64,000 nucleotides of DNA, taken from assembly GCF_017831975.1 (NCBI RefSeq), contig NZ_JAFDSS010000001.1:2294001-2358000 (forward strand), in the 5' to 3' direction. The stretch is from Microbacterium terrae (GTDB taxonomy: Bacteria; Actinomycetota; Actinomycetes; Actinomycetales; Microbacteriaceae). Below the pieces are notes generated by a model. That model made no database searches and was not told where the DNA came from. It saw only the letters and a program-made list of their open reading frames with translations. The translations under genes and the position numbers were made by a program. This document shows positions 56,519 through 64,000 of the stretch, one piece after another; the first letter of the stretch is position 1; the number at the start of each line of letters is the position of its first letter.

Positions 56519-57802
56519 TCACCTCTTTCGTGGGTTGGTTGACTGCAGGACGGGATCGATCGGATGCTGCGCCCGCGGCTCGCGGCGCCCGGGCTGGCGG
56601 TGTTCGGACTCGGAGTGGCCGGAGACGGATGCCGTCGGCACGGCGGCCGGCCCTGTCGCGGAATCGCCCGCCACAGCGGAGTCACCGCTCACCGCACCGC
56701 TCACCGCCGCAGCGGCATCACCGGCCCGGCCGCCCGGCGCCGACGGCGCATCGGTGCCCGCGGCATCCGTCGCCCGATGCCGACGCCGACGCCCGCGCAG
56801 GCTCGCGAGGCCGCCCGGCCACGCGAGCATGACGACGATGAGCAGAAGGCCGAAGACCAGCACGGTGAGGTTGCCCGAGAGCCGCTGCTCGAGACCGGCG
56901 TCGAGATCGAGGGCCCGGGTGACCGTCGTGATCAGCCAGGGCAGCAGCACGATGAGCGCCGAGCCGATGGCTGCGCCGCCGATGCTGCCGAGGCCGCCGA
57001 CGACGACCGCGACCACGAGCAGCAGCGAGAACGCGAGGGTGTAGGCGCCGGGGCTGACCGACTGCACGGCGAAGCAGAGCACGGCGCCCCCGGCGCCGGC
57101 GGCGATCGAGCTCACGGTGAACGCCGTCACCTTCACGCGCCCGGCACGCAGCCCGTTCAGGCGCGCTGCGGTGTCGTCGTCGCGCACCGCACGCATGCGC
57201 AGGCCGAGGCGGCCGCGGCGCAGGGCGGCGATCCAGGTCACGGTCACCCCGGCGACGAGGATCGCGACCCACGCCTGCCACTGCTCCAGGGCGATGAGTC
57301 GCTCGAGGAACGGCGGCACGCCGTCGTACGCGATCTGCAGCCCCTGGTCCCCGCGGAAGACGCCCGAGAACGCGGCTGTCACAGCCGGGATCGCGATGAC
57401 GAGCGCCAGGGTGACTCCCGCGAGGTACGGCCCCTTGAGCCGCGCCGCGGCGAGCCCCAGGAGCAGGCCCAGTGCGCCCGAGACGACGAGCGCCGCGAGC
57501 ATCGAGAGCGCGAAGCGCGGGATGCCGTCGAGTCCGGCATCCGTCAGCGCATTCGCGGTGAGCGCGTAGCCGTACCCTCCGGCCGCCATGAGTGCGGCGT
57601 GGCCGAGCGAGAGCTGACCGCTCAGGCCGATCAGCAGGGTGAGTCCAGCGGCCGCGCAGAAGTACGCGGCGATCGTCGCGAGCTGGAAGTTGCGGTACGG
57701 ATCGAGCAGGAACGTGGCGCCGATCGCGAGCACGGTGAGCACGCCGCCGAAGACGACGGTGCGCGGGACGCCGGTGAGTGCGGGCAGGATGCGGCGGCTC
57801 AT
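56519..57802 (-). CDS. Liv-type ABC importer permease (LivM-like) with long C-terminal tail
   Basis: 427 residues; the first about 330 form the LivM membrane domain, with G-L-S-G-Q-L-S-L-G-H-A-A-L-M and the EAA-like L-R-M-R-A-V-R-D-D-D-T-A-A. About 95 further residues are a low-complexity Ala/Ser/Gly/Arg tail not usual in the family. ATG 57802 overlaps the LivH-like stop. Stop is 2 nt before the substrate-binding gene. Confidence 0.93.
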   Translation of the reverse strand: MSRRILPALTGVPRTVVFGGVLTVLAIGATFLLDPYRNFQLATIAAYFCAAAGLTLLIGLSGQLSLGHAALMAAGGYGYALTANALTDAGLDGIPRFALSMLAALVVSGALGLLLGLAAARLKGPYLAGVTLALVIAIPAVTAAFSGVFRGDQGLQIAYDGVPPFLERLIALEQWQAWVAILVAGVTVTWIAALRRGRLGLRMRAVRDDDTAARLNGLRAGRVKVTAFTVSSIAAGAGGAVLCFAVQSVSPGAYTLAFSLLLVVAVVVGGLGSIGGAAIGSALIVLLPWLITTVTRALDLDAGLEQRLSGNLTVLVFGLLLIVVMLAWPGGLASLRGRRRRHRATDAAGTDAPSAPGGRAGDAAAAVSGAVSGDSAVAGDSATGPAAVPTASVSGHSESEHRQPGRREPRAQHPIDPVLQSTNPRKR

Positions 57803-58677
57803 GCGCTTCGCGCCTCTCGCATCGAGAAGATGCCACCCGGTCTCACCAGCAGCACCCCCACCAGGAGCACCAGCACGCCGATCGGCGCGACGGTGGCGCC
57901 GAGGTATCCGGTCACGAGCGTCATCGCCACGCCGACCACGAGGCCGCCGAGGAGCGCCCCCACCGGGGAGTCGAGTCCGCCGACGACGGCGACGGTGAAC
58001 GCGTAGACGAACAGCACGTCGGTGGAGTGCGGGTTGAGTCCGAGCTCGGTCGGCACGAGCAGCAGGGCGGCGAGCGCGGCGACGGCGGCCGACAGCATCC
58101 AGCCGATCGTCACCATGCGCGAGACGCGCACACCCAGGATGCGCGACACCTCGGGTGCGAACGCCGATGCCCGCAGCTGCAGCCCGAGCGACGTGAAGCG
58201 GAAGAGCAGCGCGAGGCCGGTCATCACGACGGTCGCCACGACGAGCACGAAGATGTCGTACGGCGAGAGCAGCGGCACGCCGCCGACGACGAGCGGGCTG
58301 TCGTCGAACGGGGCCGCCATGGGCCGGTACTGCTGCCCGAACAGGATGCCGAGCACCGACTGAAGCACCATGACGAGGCCGATCGCGATGATGACCCCGG
58401 CGAGCGGGCTGCTGTGCGGGGCGAAGCGCATGACACCGCGCTCCACGCCGAAGCCGATCGCGGCGCCGGCGATGACGCCGGCCGCGAGCCCGGCCCAGTA
58501 CGACCCGGTGATCCCGGTGACGGCGAAGGCCACGTATGTCGCGACGAGGGCCATCGCGCCCTGCGCGAAGTTGATGATGCGCGCAGCACGCCAGATCAGC
58601 ACGAGCGACAGGGCGAACAGCGCGAAGACGGCGCCGCGGGCGAGGCCGGTGGCGAGGAGGAAGAGCAGGCGATCCAT
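57799..58677 (-). CDS. Liv-type ABC importer permease (LivH-like)
   Basis: 292 residues, about eight membrane segments, usual length. Conserved [22 protein letters not shown] and the cytoplasmic G-L-Q-L-R-A-S-A-F loop that meets the ATPase. ATG 58677 overlaps the preceding stop by one base. Confidence 0.95.
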   Translation of the reverse strand: MDRLLFLLATGLARGAVFALFALSLVLIWRAARIINFAQGAMALVATYVAFAVTGITGSYWAGLAAGVIAGAAIGFGVERGVMRFAPHSSPLAGVIIAIGLVMVLQSVLGILFGQQYRPMAAPFDDSPLVVGGVPLLSPYDIFVLVVATVVMTGLALLFRFTSLGLQLRASAFAPEVSRILGVRVSRMVTIGWMLSAAVAALAALLLVPTELGLNPHSTDVLFVYAFTVAVVGGLDSPVGALLGGLVVGVAMTLVTGYLGATVAPIGVLVLLVGVLLVRPGGIFSMREARSA

Positions 58678-59429
58678 CAGAACCCCAGGTAGGCGTGTCG
58701 GAGGGCGGAGTCGGTGGCGAGGTCGGATGCCGCGGCGTCGGCGACCACCCGTCCGAGGTCGAGGACCACGCCGCGGTCGGCGATCGACAGGGCACTGGTC
58801 ACGTTCTGCTCGGCGAGGAGCACCGTGAGGCCCCGGCTCTCGGCAGCGGCGCGCAGCGTGCCCATCAGCTGGGCGACGACGAGCGGCGCGAGACCGAGCG
58901 ACGGCTCGTCGAGCGCGAGCACCGTCGGCTCGGCGATGAGGGCACGCCCCAGGGCGAGCATCTGGCGCTCGCCGCCCGACAGCTGGTGCCCGTCGGCCTG
59001 TCGGCGTCGGGCGAGCGGCTCGAACATGTCGTAGATGCCGGCGACCGCCCGCTCGCGCGCAACCCCGCGGTGGCGCCACAGCGCTCCGAGACGCAGGTTC
59101 TCGTCGACCGTGAGCTCGGCGACGACGCTCCGCCCGTCGGGCACGAGGGCGACACCGCGCCGCGCCCGCTGCTCCGTGCGCAGCAGCGCGAGGTCTTCAC
59201 CGTCGAGCCGGATCGATCCGGATGCCGCGGGCACGAGCCCTGCGAGCGTGCGCAGCAGCGTCGTCTTGCCCGCGCCGTTCGCTCCGAGGAGCGCCACGAT
59301 CTCACCCGGCCGCAGACCGAACGAGACGTCGTGGAGCACCGGCGCGCCGCCGTAGCCGACGGTGAGGGACTCGATCGCGAGGGCGCCCGTGCGCGTCGCC
59401 TCGGGGGCCGTGCCCGCCACGGCGCTCAT
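58677..59429 (-). CDS. Liv-type ABC importer ATPase (LivF-like)
   Basis: 250 residues. Walker [10 protein letters not shown], signature L-S-G-G-E, Walker B V-L-A-L-D-E and the family's L-G-L-A-P. ATG 59429 overlaps the LivG-like stop (ATGA). The longer frame to 60413 is a read-through of another frame and is rejected. Confidence 0.95.
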   Translation of the reverse strand: MSAVAGTAPEATRTGALAIESLTVGYGGAPVLHDVSFGLRPGEIVALLGANGAGKTTLLRTLAGLVPAASGSIRLDGEDLALLRTEQRARRGVALVPDGRSVVAELTVDENLRLGALWRHRGVARERAVAGIYDMFEPLARRRQADGHQLSGGERQMLALGRALIAEPTVLALDEPSLGLAPLVVAQLMGTLRAAAESRGLTVLLAEQNVTSALSIADRGVVLDLGRVVADAAASDLATDSALRHAYLGF

Positions 59430-60166
59430 GCCGTCGCCTTCACGCCGAGGTATGCCTCTTCGACGCGCGGGTCGGTGCGCACCTCGTCGGGGGTGCCGCG
59501 GGCGATCACCCGCCCGAAGTCGAGCACCTCGATGCGGTCGGCGAGGCCCATGACGAAGTCGACGTGGTGCTCGACCAGCAGCACCGAGCATCCGCCGTCG
59601 GCGACCCGGCGCACCGTCTCGCCCAGGGCCGCGATGTCGTCGGCGCCGAGACCGCCGGCGGGCTCGTCGAGCAGCAGCAGGCGAGGACGCGTGACCAGCG
59701 CGCGGGCGAGCGCGACCCGCTTGCGGTCGGGATACGCGAGCGCGCCGACGGGCTGCGCCGCGAGGCCGCCGAGGTGGAGGTCGTCGAGCTGTGCGGCGAC
59801 GCGTGCCGCGGCATCCGCACGCGCGGCGATCGGTACGAGCACGTTCTCGGCGACCGAGAGCGTGTCGAAGAGCCCGAGGCCCTGCAGCGTGCGCGAAACT
59901 CGCCGGGCGGTCAGCCCGGCGGTGCGCCGCGGCGTCGGGGCGCCGTCGACGCGCACGTCGCCGGAGCGGCGGACGAGCCCGCAGATCGCGTTGAACACCG
60001 TCGTCTTGCCGGCGCCGTTCGGGCCGATCAGCGCGACGATCTCGCCGGGTCGCACGTCGAAGGCGACGCCGTCGACCGCCGTGAGACCGCCGAACGTGAC
60101 GGTGAGCGCGTCGACCGCCAGTCGTGGGGGGACGGATGCCACGGCATCCGGTTCGTGCAGGTTCAT
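59426..60166 (-). CDS. Liv-type ABC importer ATPase (LivG-like)
   Basis: 246 residues. Walker [10 protein letters not shown], Walker B L-L-L-L-D-E-P. The usual LSGG signature is replaced by A-L-A-Y-P-D-R-K-R, as often in LivG-like proteins. ATG 60166 has GAAGAGG five nt upstream, better than GTG 60172. First gene of the operon; a TAGGGT -10 (60194-60199) and the S3 operator precede it. Confidence 0.93.
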   Translation of the reverse strand: MNLHEPDAVASVPPRLAVDALTVTFGGLTAVDGVAFDVRPGEIVALIGPNGAGKTTVFNAICGLVRRSGDVRVDGAPTPRRTAGLTARRVSRTLQGLGLFDTLSVAENVLVPIAARADAAARVAAQLDDLHLGGLAAQPVGALAYPDRKRVALARALVTRPRLLLLDEPAGGLGADDIAALGETVRRVADGGCSVLLVEHHVDFVMGLADRIEVLDFGRVIARGTPDEVRTDPRVEEAYLGVKATA

Positions 60167-60205
60167 CGGCACCTCTTCGTGTCGGGTGTGGCCACCCTAT
60201 CCGAT

Positions 60206-60224
60206 AAACCGACCGGGCGGTATG
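60206..60224. promoter_or_regulatory. TetR-type operator site S3
   Basis: AAACCGACCGGGCGGTATG, covering the -35 region of the transporter operon promoter (-10 TAGGGT at 60194-60199 on the minus strand). Confidence 0.7.
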
Positions 60225-60284
60225 TAGTTGTTGCGCGAATGTGATGAAGCCGGCGTGGCGCGAGGTCGGAGGGATGCGGGGGTG

Positions 60285-60506
60285 CGTTTCGTCTCGTCGC
60301 TGCGCTCCTCGCTCAACGACCGGAAGGCACCCCGCACACCCCGTCGTTGAGCGAGCGCAGCGAGACGAAACGCGCAGCACTCCCCGGTCGTTGAGCGAGC
60401 GCAACGAGACCAAACACGCAACTCACCCCGGTCGTTGAGCGAGCGCAGCGAGACGAAACGCGCCCGCAAGGCCCCGGTCGTTGAGCGAGCGCAGCGAGAC
60501 GAAACG
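60285..60506. repeat. cluster of 33-bp dispersed repeats (5 units)
   Basis: One unit in forward sense (60285-60323, longer variant) and four in the opposite sense (about 60341-60372, 60384-60415, 60428-60460, 60474-60506), period 44-46 nt in the last three. Same element as at 46866-47041. The rest of the 60167-60520 spacer has only the S3 promoter. Confidence 0.9.
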
Positions 60507-60520
60507 TGCCAAGCGGCCGC

Positions 60521-61273
60521 CTACTTGTGCGGGATTCCCGCGATCATGCCGCCGTCGACGACGAACTCCGCGCCGGTGGTGAACGACGAGGCATCCGACG
60601 CGAGGAACACGACGGTTCCGGCCACGTCGCCGGGCTCTCCCGGCCGGCCGAGCGGGATGTCGAGGTGCGCGGGATCGATGCGGTCGGTCATCGAGGTGCG
60701 GATGAACCCCGGATGCACCGAGTTGACGCGGATCCCGAAGGGGCCGAGCTCAACTGCCATCGACTGCGAGAGCCCGCGCACGCCGAACTTCGCGGCCGTG
60801 TAGCCGTGCACGCCCGGACTCCCCCGCATCCCCTCGACCGACGAGATGTTGATGATCGACCCGCGGCGCTGCGAGGCCGCGAACTGGGCCTTCATCGTCG
60901 GCACGACGGCGCGACAGCCGAAGAACGTGCCGGTGAGGTTCACCGCGATCACCGCGTCCCACTTCGCCGTGGTGAGGTGCTCGATCGGCGCTGCGTTGGC
61001 GATGCCCGCGTTGTTGACGAGAACGTCGATGCCGCCGAAGGCCGAGACGGATGCCGCGACCGCGGCGGTCCACTGATCCTCGTCGGTCACGTCGAGGTGC
61101 ACGAACCTGGCGCGCTCGCCCAGCTCGGAGGCGAACGCCTCGCCGGCGTCGTCGAGGAGGTCGGCGATGACGACGCAACCGCCCGAGGCGTGCAGCGCGC
61201 GCACGTACGCTTCGCCGATGCCGCGCGACCCCCCGGTGACGAGGCAGACCCTCCCCGCGAGGTCGAGGTTCAT
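60521..61273 (-). CDS. short-chain dehydrogenase/reductase
   Basis: 250 residues. T-G-G-S-R-G-I-G, N-N-A-G, I-S-S-V-E-G and Y-T-A-A-K form the classical SDR set. Likely oxidises a 3-hydroxyacyl-CoA (or similar alcohol) in the catabolic cluster. ATG 61273 overlaps the stop of the quinone-oxidoreductase-like gene (ATGG-TGA arrangement), so they are coupled. Confidence 0.94.
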   Translation of the reverse strand: MNLDLAGRVCLVTGGSRGIGEAYVRALHASGGCVVIADLLDDAGEAFASELGERARFVHLDVTDEDQWTAAVAASVSAFGGIDVLVNNAGIANAAPIEHLTTAKWDAVIAVNLTGTFFGCRAVVPTMKAQFAASQRRGSIINISSVEGMRGSPGVHGYTAAKFGVRGLSQSMAVELGPFGIRVNSVHPGFIRTSMTDRIDPAHLDIPLGRPGEPGDVAGTVVFLASDASSFTTGAEFVVDGGMIAGIPHK

Positions 61274-62334
61274 GGGGCGACCTCGGGCCCCTCGACGGAC
61301 TCGGGGACCGAGCGTGCCTCGGCGGGCTCGCGCACCGACGGGGCGACCTCGATGACCACACGGCCCACTGTCGCTCCTCCGGCGAGCGCGGTCAGCGCCT
61401 CGGGTGCACGGTCGAACGGCACGATGTGGTCGACGACGGGCGCGATCGCACCGGAGTCAGCCAGGCGCACGAGCTCCGCGCGCGCGACGTCGACGAGGTC
61501 GGGCCGGATCCCGGGGTACATGCCCCAGTGAAGGCCCAGCACCGAGTAGTTCTTCACCAGCACATGACCGGCCGGCAGCTCCTGGATCGTGCCGCCGGCG
61601 AAGCCGACCACCACGATGCGGCCTTCGAATGCGATGCACTTGGTCGAGGCGACGAAGGCGTCACCTCCGACCGGGTCGAACACGACGTCGGCGCCGTGGC
61701 CGGCTGTCGCGGCCTTCACGCCGCCCACGATGTCGTCGACTCCGCGCACGAGCACGACCTCGGCGCCGGCCGCGCGCGCGACCTCGGCCTTGGCCGCTGA
61801 GCCCACCACGCCGATCACCCGCGCCCCGGCGGCTGCACCGAGCTGCACCGCCGCGAGCCCGACGCCGCCGGCGGCGGCGTGCACCAGCAGCCATTCGCCC
61901 GACTGCAGCGCGGCACGGCGATGGAGCGCGAACCATGAGGTCTGGTACGCCACGGTGAGACCCGACGCCGCGGCATCCGTCAGCGACGCCGGCGCCGCCC
62001 ACACGTCGGATGCGGGGAGCACGGCGTACTCCGACAGCACGCCGATCTTCGACGCGAGCACCCGATCTCCGACGGCGAACCCGTCGACTCCGTCGCCGAG
62101 CCCGGCGACATCGCCGACCAGTTCGATGCCGGGCACGAAGGGGAGCTCGGGCTTCACCTGGTACAGCCCGCGGCACAGGAGCACGTCGGGGAAGTTGGCG
62201 GCGACCGCACGTACCCGGACGAGCACCTCCCCCGGCGCGGGCGACGGCACGGCCACCTCATCGAGGGAGAGCGCGTCGGCGGGCTCTCCGAGGCGGGTGA
62301 CGCGCCACGCGCGCATCGTGTCAGGTGTCGGCAT
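61270..62334 (-). CDS. NADPH:quinone oxidoreductase-like MDR enzyme (no zinc)
   Basis: 354 residues. MDR fold with A-A-A-G-G-V-G-L-A-A-V-Q-L nucleotide motif but no Cys ligands for zinc, as in quinone oxidoreductases and enoyl reductases. The last about 20 residues are an acidic tail. ATG 62334 has AGGAG five nt upstream and overlaps the TetR gene by 14 nt; ATG 62316 is the alternative. Confidence 0.92.
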   Translation of the reverse strand: MPTPDTMRAWRVTRLGEPADALSLDEVAVPSPAPGEVLVRVRAVAANFPDVLLCRGLYQVKPELPFVPGIELVGDVAGLGDGVDGFAVGDRVLASKIGVLSEYAVLPASDVWAAPASLTDAAASGLTVAYQTSWFALHRRAALQSGEWLLVHAAAGGVGLAAVQLGAAAGARVIGVVGSAAKAEVARAAGAEVVLVRGVDDIVGGVKAATAGHGADVVFDPVGGDAFVASTKCIAFEGRIVVVGFAGGTIQELPAGHVLVKNYSVLGLHWGMYPGIRPDLVDVARAELVRLADSGAIAPVVDHIVPFDRAPEALTALAGGATVGRVVIEVAPSVREPAEARSVPESVEGPEVAP

Positions 62335-62911
62335 CCATTCTCCTGATGCTGCTCAGGAACAGATCGGTGATCTGCTCGGCTACGAGGGTCTTGTCTTCGG
62401 GGCCTTCGGGCGAGTACCAGTGCGACAGGTAGTGCACGTCGCTGAAGAAGTGGGCGACGAGCATCGCGAGCGGGATGTCGGCACGGTAGATGCCTTCTGC
62501 CTGCCCGCGCGAGATCAGCTCGGCGAACTCGTCGTGGTACGCGCGCCGGCGGCGCGTGACCTCCTGGTGGCGGGGCGCCGAGAGCATGTTGAGGCTGCGG
62601 AAGAACACCGCGCCCTCCTCCATGTAGTCGATCGATGTCTCGAGCACGTCGATGCAGACGGCACGGAGCACCTCGTCCACCGACCCGCCGCGCTCGATGA
62701 TCGCGTCGAGGTGCGCCTTCTGCAGGGTGAGCAGCCGCTCGTAGATGCCGAAGAGCAGGTCGTCCTTCGACTCGAAGTAGTGGTACATGGCGCCCTTGGT
62801 GACGCCGGCCGCCTCGACGATCTGCTGCACGCTGGTGTTCGCGTACCCCTGACGGGCGAAGAGCTCGACGGCGGCACGGGTGACGTCGTCTGCGACGTGG
62901 GAATCCTTCAT
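62321..62911 (-). CDS. TetR-family regulator, candidate for the S1-S4 operators
   Basis: 196 residues. HTH Y-A-N-T-S-V-Q-Q-I-V-E-A-A-G-V-T-K-G-A-M-Y-H-Y-F-E-S-K, close to fatty-acid-type TetR regulators; the C-terminus is the helical ligand domain. ATG 62911 taken as start, GTG 62926 possible. Lies inside an operon (SDR, TetR, MDR, SDR) whose promoter bears operator S4, so it probably regulates itself and the other three sites, with an acyl-CoA as likely inducer. Confidence 0.88.
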   Translation of the reverse strand: MKDSHVADDVTRAAVELFARQGYANTSVQQIVEAAGVTKGAMYHYFESKDDLLFGIYERLLTLQKAHLDAIIERGGSVDEVLRAVCIDVLETSIDYMEEGAVFFRSLNMLSAPRHQEVTRRRRAYHDEFAELISRGQAEGIYRADIPLAMLVAHFFSDVHYLSHWYSPEGPEDKTLVAEQITDLFLSSIRRMDADT

Positions 62912-62947
62912 GTGTTCATCTTTCACCCGAACGGCGAGCGCGCCGCG

Positions 62948-63685
62948 TCACAGGAACGGACGGATGCCGGCGCCGCCGTCGATCGGAAGCGTCTGCCCCG
63001 TGATCCAGGCAGCGTCCGCCGACAGCAGGAAGGCGACCGGTCCGGCGACGTCGTCGACCTCGCCGAGGCGGCGGAGGGGGTACGCGGCGGATGCCTCGTC
63101 TTCGTGCCCCTCGTACAGCGCCCGTGCGAACGCGGTCTTCACGACCGCCGGCGCGACGGCGTTGACGCGGATGCCGGGGGCCAGTTCGTAGGCGAGCTGC
63201 ATGGTCAGGTTGATGAGGGCGGCCTTCGAGATGCCGTAGAAGCCGATGCCGGGACTCGCGCCGAGGCCGGCGACCGAGGCGAGGTTCACGACGGAGCGGG
63301 TGAGCCCTGCGGCCACCGCCTCCCGGGTCCACTCGAGCGCGGCGACCACGTTCACGTCGATGATCTTGTGCGCGGCGGCCGTGTCGACCTCGGCGAGCGG
63401 ACCGTAGACGGGGTTGATGCCGGTGTTGTTGACGAGGTGGTCGAGCCGGCCGTGGCGCTCGGCCACGTGCGCGAACACCGCCGCGCGGTGCTCGGCATCG
63501 GCGGCGTTGCCCGCGACCCCCGAAGCCGCGTCTCCGAGCTCGGCGACCGCTGCGTCGAGCGCCTCCTGCTTGCGCCCGGTGATGACGACGGCGCCGCCTT
63601 CTGCGACGATGCGTCGCGCGATCGCGAGACCGATCCCGCGGCTCGCGCCCGTGACGATCGTGACCGTGTCCTCGAACCTGCGCAT
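62948..63685 (-). CDS. short-chain dehydrogenase/reductase
   Basis: 245 residues. T-G-A-S-R-G-I-G, N-N-T-G (variant of NNAG), L-A-S-V-A-G and Y-G-I-S-K. ATG 63685 follows GAGGAGG; the extension to 63799 crosses operator S4 and is rejected. First gene of the SDR-TetR-MDR-SDR operon. Confidence 0.93.
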   Translation of the reverse strand: MRRFEDTVTIVTGASRGIGLAIARRIVAEGGAVVITGRKQEALDAAVAELGDAASGVAGNAADAEHRAAVFAHVAERHGRLDHLVNNTGINPVYGPLAEVDTAAAHKIIDVNVVAALEWTREAVAAGLTRSVVNLASVAGLGASPGIGFYGISKAALINLTMQLAYELAPGIRVNAVAPAVVKTAFARALYEGHEDEASAAYPLRRLGEVDDVAGPVAFLLSADAAWITGQTLPIDGGAGIRPFL

Positions 63686-63699
63686 CGCGCCTCCTCGCA

Positions 63700-63718
63700 C
63701 ATACCGTCCAGTCGGTTT
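63700..63718. promoter_or_regulatory. TetR-type operator site S4
   Basis: On the minus strand AAACCGACTGGACGGTATG, followed by TATGTG as -10 candidate and the ribosome site of the SDR gene. Confidence 0.7.
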
Positions 63719-63840
63719 CACCGTAGCACGAACCGATCCACCACGTCGCACGCGCTCGGGGGCTGGGGACGAGAGGCCCGGATCGGCCGGGCCCGGCACG
63801 GCCTCCCGGCATCCGTCGCCTGCTTCCGTAGGCTCCCCGC

Positions 63841-64000
63841 ATGGGTCTGTTCCGTCGCGACACCACTCCCCCGGCGGCTCCGCCGGCGCTCGATCCGGCC
63901 CGGCACCGCCTGGCCGCGCAGTGGACCGACGGGTTCGGGGCGCTCGCGACCCGGGCGCTGCAGATCATCCTGGTGGGCGCCGTCGCCGCGGTGATCATCT
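63841..64000 (+). CDS. AI-2E-family transporter, 3' end outside window
   Basis: First 53 residues only: M-G-L-F-R-R-D-T-T then a Pro/Ala-rich stretch and the beginning of a membrane segment (A-L-Q-I-I-L-V-G-A-V-A-A-V-I-I). The R-A/S-L-Q-I-x-L start of the first helix is typical of AI-2E/YdiK transporters; the call rests on this short piece. A TAGGCT -10 box lies about 8 nt before the ATG. Confidence 0.55.
   Translation, partial: MGLFRRDTTPPAAPPALDPARHRLAAQWTDGFGALATRALQIILVGAVAAVII

Noticed and set aside
46866..60506. Regularly spaced repeats resembling CRISPR arrays
   Set aside because: Spacers are 10-14 nt and nearly identical, units occur in both orientations, and there are no cas genes.

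Overview
The window is a high-GC (by eye close to 70%) actinobacterial chromosome segment. The genes point to Microbacteriaceae, most likely Microbacterium or a close relative: a monomeric NADP isocitrate dehydrogenase, the purH-purN-DUF6350 neighbourhood with sucCD close by, an F420-type reductase, many start codons only 6-10 nt behind a TANNNT -10 box, and codons ending almost entirely in G or C. I see no rRNA, tRNA, phage, IS transposase or CRISPR. The taxonomic call is inference.

Layout. 1-11.0 kb: end of an L,D-transpeptidase, icd, an acetyltransferase, an acetyl-xylan-esterase-like hydrolase, a heterodimeric ABC exporter preceded by a 26-residue leader ORF, and an alkylation-repair pair (ogt with an Ada-AlkA fusion). 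11.1-25.1 kb: a type VII secretion (T7SS/ESX) locus, all on the minus strand. It holds an RDD-FHA membrane protein, a 1509-residue EccC/EssC ATPase, and two paralogous cassettes. Each cassette has a WXG100-like helical protein, a large protein with a membrane hairpin at the same place (residues about 207-256), another membrane protein, and two small 'LPxGW'/Mog1-like proteins. Two WXG100 genes lie in a perfectly identical 396-bp direct repeat that brackets cassette A, and the three minus-strand promoters inside the locus carry the same 18-bp palindrome.

25.3-45.5 kb: purine synthesis (purH, purN), a DUF6350 membrane protein, an AzgA-type purine permease, sucCD, a TetR regulator, a P-type ATPase with unusual transport-site residues, several tiny genes, a serine hydrolase, an ADH/FabG/MaoC operon, PhzF and a nuclease-like protein. 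45.6-63.7 kb: acyl-CoA metabolism (thiolase, two acyl-CoA dehydrogenases, thioesterase, APH-type kinase, acyl-CoA ligase), a five-gene Liv-type ABC importer, two SDRs, a quinone-oxidoreductase-like enzyme and two TetR regulators. Four copies of a 19-bp TetR-type operator (AAACCGAC-N4-CGGTATG) tie the serine hydrolase/ADH promoters, the kinase-ACAD-ligase operon, the importer and the SDR-TetR operon into one probable regulon. The kinase plus ACAD plus ligase plus SDR set resembles the phosphorylation route for 4-hydroxyacyl-CoA known from the Lva (levulinate) pathway and from ACAD10/11. The window ends in the start of an AI-2E-family transporter gene.

Non-coding structure is rich: four 80-bp palindromic repeats flank a nuclease-like gene, there are two clusters of a 33-bp repeat, a twin 51-bp palindrome, and a strongly over-represented heptamer GGATGCC that also forms the arms of several terminators. 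Paired palindromes precede the two TCA loci (icd and sucCD).
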